Source: Phycisphaerales bacterium (GTDB lineage: Bacteria > Planctomycetota > Phycisphaerae > Phycisphaerales > UBA1924). Taken from it: a DNA stretch of 64,000 bases. Position numbers and translations under genes: made by a program. Location of the stretch: NCBI GenBank assembly GCA_020849615.1, contig JADLFW010000017.1:99806-163805 (forward strand), written 5' to 3'. Shown here in pieces: positions 58,706 to 64,000 of the stretch. Within the stretch, counting starts at the first letter, position 1, and the number at the start of each line of letters is the position of its first letter. The notes under the pieces are model-generated. The model was given only the letters and a program-made list of their open reading frames with translations. It was not told where the DNA came from and searched no databases.

Positions 58706-59935
58706 TCACGCCGCGAGCTTGCGGAGGTGGCCGGCGATGGACTCCACGTCATCATCCTGGCAGGCCTCCAGCCCGAGCACGCCGCGGAGGGTGCTCGGGG
58801 TTTCCTCGTTGGCGAGGAACCGGTACGAAATCAGGCGCCGGCCATCGGCATCGATGAGATACATCGCGGCATATCCATCGCTCAGTGTCTCGATCTCGAT
58901 GTCGTAACCCCCGAGGCGGAACTTCGCCAGGCTCGGCGTCTCGGCGACGGGCGGGGGCATGATGGAGCCGACGATGAGCTGCTCCGTCGCGGCGATCAGC
59001 TCATTGTGCACCCGCTGCGAGAGGCTCTCCTGGCTGGGCAGCTTCTCGGCGACCTGCGTGAAGATATCGATCGTCGCCTGGTACTCGGCCGACGCCCGTT
59101 CCACCGCGGATGTGAGCTGATCGGGCGAGAAGCCCAGCACCCGGAACGCCAGCGAAGGCATCGGGGTCTGCTGACGGGCCAGGGCGTCCTCGGCCCGCAG
59201 GTCCACCGTGCCCACGTAGTAGGCGATGCGCTGCATCCGGAACACGGCGTGATCACGGTGTGTCTGGCCCGGCGAGACGTGGTGCCAGGCGATGGGGTTG
59301 GCGAGGAGTTCGGGCATGTCCCACCGCTTCATCAGGGCGGTTACCACGTCGGCGTGTGTAAACGGGAATTGGCTGTACTCTTCGGCGTAGAGCCGGGCCG
59401 GCGTCGGATCGGCGTCGATCATCTGCTGGTACTCGCCGCCGATGAGCTTCAGCATGATCGGGATGCCGGCGTCAAGCATCAGCCCGACGACGAACGCCTC
59501 CGAAGTGAACGCCGAGACCGCGGTGCGGGCGAGCTCGGCCGCGAGGCACCCGCGGAGCACGGACTGGCCCCAGATCTGACGGGACAACACGCACCCGGCG
59601 TCGGAGGTGGCCGCGCGGGAGAGGTAAAAGCCCAGCGAACAGGCGCGCAGCCGCTCCCGGCCCAGCACGACGCAGGCCCGGTCGATGTTTGTGACGGGCT
59701 GGCGCTGGGCGAAAAACGCGGAGTTGGAGAGCCGCAACAGACGGCCCGTCAGCGCGGCGTCGTGACGGATGGCCTTGGCAAAGTCGTGAAGCCCGGCATC
59801 GGGATCGGAGACCAGCTCAAGGAGGCGCATGGCCACCGTGGGCTGGGTTTCGATGCCGACGCCGTCGAGCTTGCGGTTGAGCTGCTCGATGAGGTCGGGC
59901 ACTTCTCCGGCGGCGAGTTCGCAGCGTTTCTTCAT
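58706..59935 (-). CDS. HDOD-domain signalling protein
   Basis: This 409-aa protein has an HDOD domain at about residues 20-230 (LLRLSNSAFFAQRQPVTNIDRACVVLG; LMLDAGIPIMLKLIGGEYQ). HDOD is related to HD phosphohydrolases but lacks a full set of metal ligands. Such proteins often act in signalling, motility or stress pathways. The C-terminal ~110 residues form another domain (IEIETLSDGYAAMYLIDADGRRLISYRFL). The ATG at 59935 is preceded by GGGAGCG; a longer start at 60049 adds a Pro/Ala-rich stretch. It converges with the fusion-protein gene, 21 bases apart. Confidence 0.85.
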   Translation of the reverse strand: MKKRCELAAGEVPDLIEQLNRKLDGVGIETQPTVAMRLLELVSDPDAGLHDFAKAIRHDAALTGRLLRLSNSAFFAQRQPVTNIDRACVVLGRERLRACSLGFYLSRAATSDAGCVLSRQIWGQSVLRGCLAAELARTAVSAFTSEAFVVGLMLDAGIPIMLKLIGGEYQQMIDADPTPARLYAEEYSQFPFTHADVVTALMKRWDMPELLANPIAWHHVSPGQTHRDHAVFRMQRIAYYVGTVDLRAEDALARQQTPMPSLAFRVLGFSPDQLTSAVERASAEYQATIDIFTQVAEKLPSQESLSQRVHNELIAATEQLIVGSIMPPPVAETPSLAKFRLGGYDIEIETLSDGYAAMYLIDADGRRLISYRFLANEETPSTLRGVLGLEACQDDDVESIAGHLRKLAA

Positions 59936-60168
59936 CCGCGCTCCCGGTTCGGCCGCCCGGACGGCGACGGTCGGTCCACCCGCGACCGGCGCTGCCCAGG
60001 GCCCCGCCGAGCGCGCCGGGCAGGCCCGGCGAACCACATCGCGGTCCATGTATGTCGGATCTCGATGGCCGGGGGTTCAGCCGACCCCACCTAAATGCGG
60101 GCCCGCAAACCACGGAATCGCAGGCGCAACGCACCAATCCGGACGATTTGGGGTCATCCCCCACCGGT

Positions 60169-60903
60169 TCAGGGCATCAATCGCGTGCAAGACCACGGCC
60201 CGGCGTCGAAGAGATCACCGCGGGGGGTGAGCTCTCGCTTCCACACCGCGCGATCGTGGAGCCGGCCCTTGCCGCCCAGCCAGAGTTCGATGCTCCGGGC
60301 CCAGACGCGGAAGCCCCCCCAGTGCGGGGGACGCGGGATGGGAACGGCGTTGCCATCGTCGAGGAGATCGGACCAGCTCAGCCCGAGGCGGTCGGCAGCC
60401 CCGACGACGCGCTCCAGCAGCTCATCTCGGGAGCGCAGCGGCCGGCTCTGGTCGCTGGCCCAGGCGCCCAGGCGGCTCTCCCACGGCCGGTGCGCGAAAT
60501 AGGCATCGCTTTCCTCCGGCGGCGATTTCATGACCGGGCCTTCGATGCGGATCTGGCGGTCGAAGGCATCCCAGTGGAAGAGCAGGGCCGCGCGGGGGTT
60601 GGCCGCCAGGGCCCGGCCCTTGCGGCTCTCGTAGTTGGTGTAGAACACCGCGTAGCCGAGCTCGACGTTCAGGTCGCGGCAAAGGACCGTGCGGGCGCTG
60701 GGGGACCCGTCACCATCAATTGTGGCGAGCGTCATGGCGGTGGGGTTGGGCTGGACGCGGTCGGCGACGGCGAGGTCGAGCCAGGCCCGGGCGAGGGGCA
60801 TAGGGTCAGCCGGAAGCGGCTCGGGCAAAGTCTGACCTTCGGAGAGCAGGCCCGAAAGCGGCCCGTCGGAGGAGGCGGGCGTGCCGGCAGGGTCGGGGTT
60901 CAT
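60169..60903 (-). CDS. pdxH: Pyridoxamine 5'-phosphate oxidase
   Basis: This 244-aa protein has the PNPOx landmarks: PTAMTLATIDGDGSPSARTVL, VFYTNYESRKGRALAANPRAALLFHW, RQIRIEGPV, and near the end WGGFRVWARSIELWLGGKGRLHDR. It binds FMN and oxidises pyridoxamine or pyridoxine 5'-phosphate to PLP, the cofactor used by the aminotransferase at 7052. The ATG at 60903 starts the family region. A frame open far beyond this start toward 62802 is only a shadow of dnaB. It is divergent from dnaB with 126 bases between starts. Confidence 0.92.
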   Translation of the reverse strand: MNPDPAGTPASSDGPLSGLLSEGQTLPEPLPADPMPLARAWLDLAVADRVQPNPTAMTLATIDGDGSPSARTVLCRDLNVELGYAVFYTNYESRKGRALAANPRAALLFHWDAFDRQIRIEGPVMKSPPEESDAYFAHRPWESRLGAWASDQSRPLRSRDELLERVVGAADRLGLSWSDLLDDGNAVPIPRPPHWGGFRVWARSIELWLGGKGRLHDRAVWKRELTPRGDLFDAGPWSCTRLMP

Positions 60904-61029
60904 GCGGAAGGGTACGCGTGGAGAGGGTGTCGGCGGCTGTCGGCGCCTGTCGGATGCGGGGTGTAGAGGCGGTGTGGAGAGCCGCGCGGTTGCGCTCCGC
61001 GGGCCGGGCCGAGAAGGGATAACAGGGGC

Positions 61030-62736
61030 ATGTCGACTCTGCCGAGCGGGACATTCAGTTTCCAGGGGAAGAAGCGCGAGGCCCGGGCGTCGCTGGAGCC
61101 TATCGGCAAGCTCTTCGACCGCCTCCCGCCGCACAACGTCGAGGCGGAGATGGCCTTCCTGGGGTCGCTGATCCTCGATCCTAAGATGATCGCGGATGTG
61201 CTGACGCTGGTGAACCGGCCCGAAGATTTCTACCTCGAGAAGCACGGGGCGATCTTCGCGGCGGTGCTGGATGTCTACGACCGCTACCACTCCGGCGACC
61301 TGGTGCAGGTCGTCGACCTGCTGAAGGACCAGGGGAAGATCGACCTGGTGGGCGGGCCGGAGTACCTGGTGCAACTCGCCGAGAGCGTGCCGGCGGGCGT
61401 GAACGCCCCCCATTACGCCAGGATCGTCGCCGAGAAGGCCCGGCTGCGGCGGCTGATCGACGCCTCGGGGCAGATCCTGTACGAGGCGTACCACTCGGGG
61501 GACCTGGGCCCGGAGGGCGCGCGGGAGATCCTGGACCGGGCCGAGATGGCGGTCTTCGAGATCGCGCGGCAGGATGAAACGACCGACCCGCAGAAGCTGT
61601 CGGACCTCTTGCAGCAGGAGCTGGAGCGGATCGAGGCGTCGGAGGGCAAGGGTTTCAGCGGCGTGCCGGCGGGGTACTACGAGCTGGACGAGCTGCTCCG
61701 GGGGTTCCAGAAGGGCGAGATGGTGGTGATCGCGGCCCGCCCGTCGATGGGCAAGACGGCGCTGGCCCTGAACATCGCGGAGCAGATGGCGCTGGGGGGG
61801 GTTGCGCCGGGCGAGGTGCGCGGGCAGCCCCGGCCCGTGGCGCTGTTCAGCCTGGAGATGTCGAAGAGCGCGGTGACGCAGCGGCTGATCGCGGCGCGGT
61901 CGGGCGTGAGCACGCAGGCGCTGCGCGGGGGTCAGAGCCTGGACAAGGTGTACAAGAAGATCGTGACGGCGTGCGGCGAGCTGCGCGAGGCTCCGATCTA
62001 CGTGGATGACACGCCGAACATGACGGCGCTGACGCTGCGGGCGCGGGCCCGGCGCCTGGTGGCCCAGCACGGCGTGCAGGCGATCATGGTGGACTACCTG
62101 CAGCTGCTGACGGCGCCGGGGGCGGCGCGGGAGTCGCGGCAGGTCGAGGTCTCGGCGATCAGCCGTCAGGTCAAGGCGCTGGCCCGCGAGCTGAACGTGC
62201 CGGTGGTCTGCCTGTCGCAGCTGAACCGGGCCAGCGAGCAGCGCGAGGGCAACCGCCCGCGCATGAGCGACCTGCGCGAATCCGGGTCGATCGAGCAGGA
62301 TGCGGATGTGATCATCCTGCTGCACCGCGAGGACTATTACCACACGCAGAACCCGGAGTGGGCGATCGAGAACCCCGACAAGGTGGGGATCGCCGAGCTG
62401 ATCGTGGCCAAGCAGCGCAACGGCCCGACCGGTGTGGTGAAGCTGGTGTGGGATTCGCACATCACGCGGTTCAAGAACTACGACCCGTACACGGCCGGGG
62501 GCGGGGCATCGTACGAATCGCCGGCGCAGGCCGCGAGCAACTGGCCCGCTTCGCGCGGCGGGCCCGGCGGCCCGGGCGGCTTCACGGGCGGGGGGGCGGC
62601 CGCGCCGCCGCCGGAGGCCCCGGGCGCCGAGCCGTACCGGGGATTCTCGCCGGGCCGCAAGGCGGGCCCGGTCGATGGATTCCGCGATGGCGGCGGGCCG
62701 GATGCGGAAGAGGACATCGGCGATCTGCCGGTGTAG
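61030..62736 (+). CDS. dnaB: Replicative DNA helicase DnaB
   Basis: This 568-aa protein has an N-terminal domain (residues about 28-130, LPPHNVEAEMAFLGSLILDP). The RecA-like motor has VIAARPSMGKTALAL (Walker A), ALFSLEMSKSAVTQRL, VDYLQLL (Walker B), and LRESGSIEQDADVIILLHRE. It unwinds DNA at the fork as a hexamer. The last ~75 residues are Gly/Pro/Ala-rich and acidic, and end GDLPV, a tail longer than in E. coli. The ATG at 61030 has AGGGG just upstream. No inteins are seen. A TrkA-type channel gene follows 68 bases downstream. Confidence 0.96.
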   Translation: MSTLPSGTFSFQGKKREARASLEPIGKLFDRLPPHNVEAEMAFLGSLILDPKMIADVLTLVNRPEDFYLEKHGAIFAAVLDVYDRYHSGDLVQVVDLLKDQGKIDLVGGPEYLVQLAESVPAGVNAPHYARIVAEKARLRRLIDASGQILYEAYHSGDLGPEGAREILDRAEMAVFEIARQDETTDPQKLSDLLQQELERIEASEGKGFSGVPAGYYELDELLRGFQKGEMVVIAARPSMGKTALALNIAEQMALGGVAPGEVRGQPRPVALFSLEMSKSAVTQRLIAARSGVSTQALRGGQSLDKVYKKIVTACGELREAPIYVDDTPNMTALTLRARARRLVAQHGVQAIMVDYLQLLTAPGAARESRQVEVSAISRQVKALARELNVPVVCLSQLNRASEQREGNRPRMSDLRESGSIEQDADVIILLHREDYYHTQNPEWAIENPDKVGIAELIVAKQRNGPTGVVKLVWDSHITRFKNYDPYTAGGGASYESPAQAASNWPASRGGPGGPGGFTGGGAAAPPPEAPGAEPYRGFSPGRKAGPVDGFRDGGGPDAEEDIGDLPV

Positions 62737-62804
62737 GAAAGCCGGTGTGCAAGCCGATCGTTGGGGTCTGCCGAGTATGAGCCGACGCGTACTCGCCGCC
62801 ATTC

Positions 62805-63878
62805 ATGCCGCATTCACCGAGGCTTGACAGGCTGAAAGACCGGGCCACACCCGCGCAGCGCGCGGGGTGGTGGCTGTGGCGCGAATGGTGCTTCGCGCGG
62901 GCCGTGGCCCGGCGGCTGGCGTGGCGGGCCGGGCTTCTGGCGGCGGTGCTGCTGTCGGGCGGGCTGCTGGTCCGCACGCTGGAGAGCCGCGAGGTGCCGC
63001 TGGTCGAGGCGGTGTACGGGACGTGGACGCTGGTGTTCGCGCAGCCGCCGGGCCCGTTCCCGGCCCACCCGGCCCTGCGCGCGATGTACTTCGTGATGCC
63101 GCTGCTGGGGCTGACGGTGATCATCGAAACGCTGGTCGGGATGGCGGAGATGGTCCGCGACCGCCGGCGCATGGAGAGGACGTGGTGCACGACCATGGCG
63201 CAGTCACTGAACGATCACATCGTGCTGGTGGGGCTGGGACGGCTGGGCTTCCGCACGTTCACGCTGCTGCGGCGGCTGGGCGAGCGCGTGGTCGTCATCG
63301 AATCGGACCCGCATAATCAGTTCCTCGAGGAGGTCCGGGGCGAGGGCAGCCCGCTGCTGATCGGTGATGCCCGCAACGACCGCGTGCTCGAGGATGCCAA
63401 CATCGCGCGGGCCAAGGCGGTCGTACTGGCCACCAACAACGACCTTGCGAACCTCGAGGTGGCGCTCGATGCCCGGCGCATGGCGCCCAAGATCCGCGTC
63501 GTCCTGCGGATGTTCGACCAGAACATGGCCGACAAGGTGTCGCAGGGGTTCAACATCCACATCGCGATGAGCCAGTCGGCCATCTCGGCTCCCGCCTTCG
63601 CGACCGCCGCCATCGAGCCCTCGATCGTCTCGGGCACGGTCGTCGATGACCGCCTGGTGGTGATGCAGCGATGGACCCTCCGCGAGGGAGATGGCTTGGC
63701 CGGGCGCACGGTCGGCGAGGTGCTGGCCGAGCGCCGGGTCGGCGTCGTCGAGCTCCGGGCCGCGGGCGCCGCGGGGGCGGCGGCGCTCTTCCCGCCGCCG
63801 CAGACGAGGCTGGCCGCGGGCGATGCCGTGCTGGTGCAGGGCCCGTACGAGACGCTGGCTTCGCTGCGGTCGCCCTAG
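62805..63878 (+). CDS. TrkA-N/RCK-domain channel-like protein
   Basis: This 357-aa protein has membrane helices at about residues 35-60 and 88-112. An RCK/TrkA-N domain at about 125-260 has VLVGLGRLGFRT (GxGxxG) and VVVIESDPHNQFLEEV. A TrkA-C-like end follows. The pore region (VYGTWTLVFAQPPGP) lacks the TVGYGD selectivity filter expected of a K+ channel. The protein may be a Castor/Pollux-like or unselective channel, or a regulatory relic. The stop codon TAG lies inside the left arm of an inverted-repeat element. The ATG at 62805 has no clear Shine-Dalgarno. Confidence 0.8.
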   Translation: MPHSPRLDRLKDRATPAQRAGWWLWREWCFARAVARRLAWRAGLLAAVLLSGGLLVRTLESREVPLVEAVYGTWTLVFAQPPGPFPAHPALRAMYFVMPLLGLTVIIETLVGMAEMVRDRRRMERTWCTTMAQSLNDHIVLVGLGRLGFRTFTLLRRLGERVVVIESDPHNQFLEEVRGEGSPLLIGDARNDRVLEDANIARAKAVVLATNNDLANLEVALDARRMAPKIRVVLRMFDQNMADKVSQGFNIHIAMSQSAISAPAFATAAIEPSIVSGTVVDDRLVVMQRWTLREGDGLAGRTVGEVLAERRVGVVELRAAGAAGAAALFPPPQTRLAAGDAVLVQGPYETLASLRSP

Positions 63879-64000
63879 GTTCTGTTTGACGGATGCCTTT
63901 AGGTGGCCCGGCTCTCCGAGCCGGGCATGGGAACACCGATGGAAATGCACGGTTCGGAGAACCGTGCCACCCCGGAATCGATCCGTCAAACACGACCTAG
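63875..64000. mobile_element. Nested inverted-repeat element (MITE/REP-like)
   Basis: The outer arms are 63875-63894 and 63981-64000. They match at 18 of 20 positions when one is reversed, and both begin CTAGGT and end TGTTTGACGGAT. Inside are two stem-loop units, head to head. One is GCCCGGCTC-TCC-GAGCCGGGC (63906-63926) and the other is GCACGGTTC-GGA-GAACCGTGC (63947-63967). Both have perfect 9-bp stems, and their loops are complementary to each other. No protein is encoded. The left arm covers the stop of the upstream gene. Confidence 0.7.

Noticed and set aside
60904..62802. Minus-strand reading frame of several hundred codons opposite dnaB, continuous with pdxH
   Set aside because: Composition is Arg/Leu/His-rich as expected for the antisense of a high-GC gene. 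DnaB on the other strand has full family motifs. Only the part from 60903 to 60169 is a real gene.
1..64000. CRISPR arrays, tRNA or rRNA genes
   Set aside because: No regular repeat-spacer pattern with cas genes and no cloverleaf or rRNA-like stretch was noticed by eye. A tRNA scan would settle this.
63875..64000. Insertion sequence
   Set aside because: No transposase frame fits in 126 bp and no target duplication can be confirmed because the window ends at the right arm.

Overview
This window is high-GC bacterial chromosome. Gene content points to the phylum Planctomycetota, most likely the class Phycisphaerae. The evidence is: a 53-aa PVC-type small basic protein; four secreted proteins ending in a twin EF-hand (dockerin-like) module that finishes in DAGC or EAGC; proteins with PEP-CTERM-like tails (PAPG then hydrophobic then RRRR); two type IV prepilin-like H-X9-DG proteins; and an ECF sigma factor paired with a Ser/Thr kinase. 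No rRNA, tRNA, CRISPR, prophage or transposase gene was seen. The placement is inferred from gene families; no marker-gene tree was possible.

Layout. 0-8.3 kb: end of a response regulator, an MFS transporter, a secreted dockerin-like protein, rplI, two zinc-ribbon membrane proteins, ssb, an orphan nuoI, the small basic protein and an aminotransferase. 8.3-13.8 kb: six minus-strand genes behind one good promoter with a palindromic operator (His-rich protein, pseudopilin, secreted dockerin-like protein, ABC ATPase, FtsX-like permease with a His-rich loop, DUF3299 protein). I read this as a metal (probably zinc) acquisition operon, and it is the best candidate here for an undescribed system. 13.9-19.2 kb: PAS-LuxR regulator, LOG protein, sulfotransferase, methyltransferase, DUF190 and DinB proteins. 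19.3-24.4 kb: a PilT ATPase, a GspE-like protein whose ATPase motifs are all degraded, and an enlarged CvpA-like membrane protein.

24.8-36.3 kb: transglutaminase-like and zincin-like exported proteins, an unusual sigma-70 factor, Mn-type superoxide dismutase, an esterase, a kinase and its ECF sigma factor. 36.4-45.6 kb: two CI-like helix-turn-helix genes, two tandem PEP-CTERM-like proteins, pyrF, a DUF971 protein, recG and polX. 45.6-64 kb: ffh, a DUF885 peptidase, PAP2 phosphatase, DUF606 and cupin proteins, asnS, a second pseudopilin, rlmN overlapping a hydrolase/membrane/ATP-grasp fusion, an HDOD protein, pdxH, dnaB and a TrkA-type channel protein. The window ends in a nested inverted-repeat element.

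Two genome-wide habits stand out. First, at least eleven genes have a TAnnnT -10-like hexamer only 5-9 bases before the start codon, with no clear Shine-Dalgarno, which suggests leaderless mRNAs. Second, intergenic gaps carry short 7-14 base tandem repeats and stem-loop repeats.
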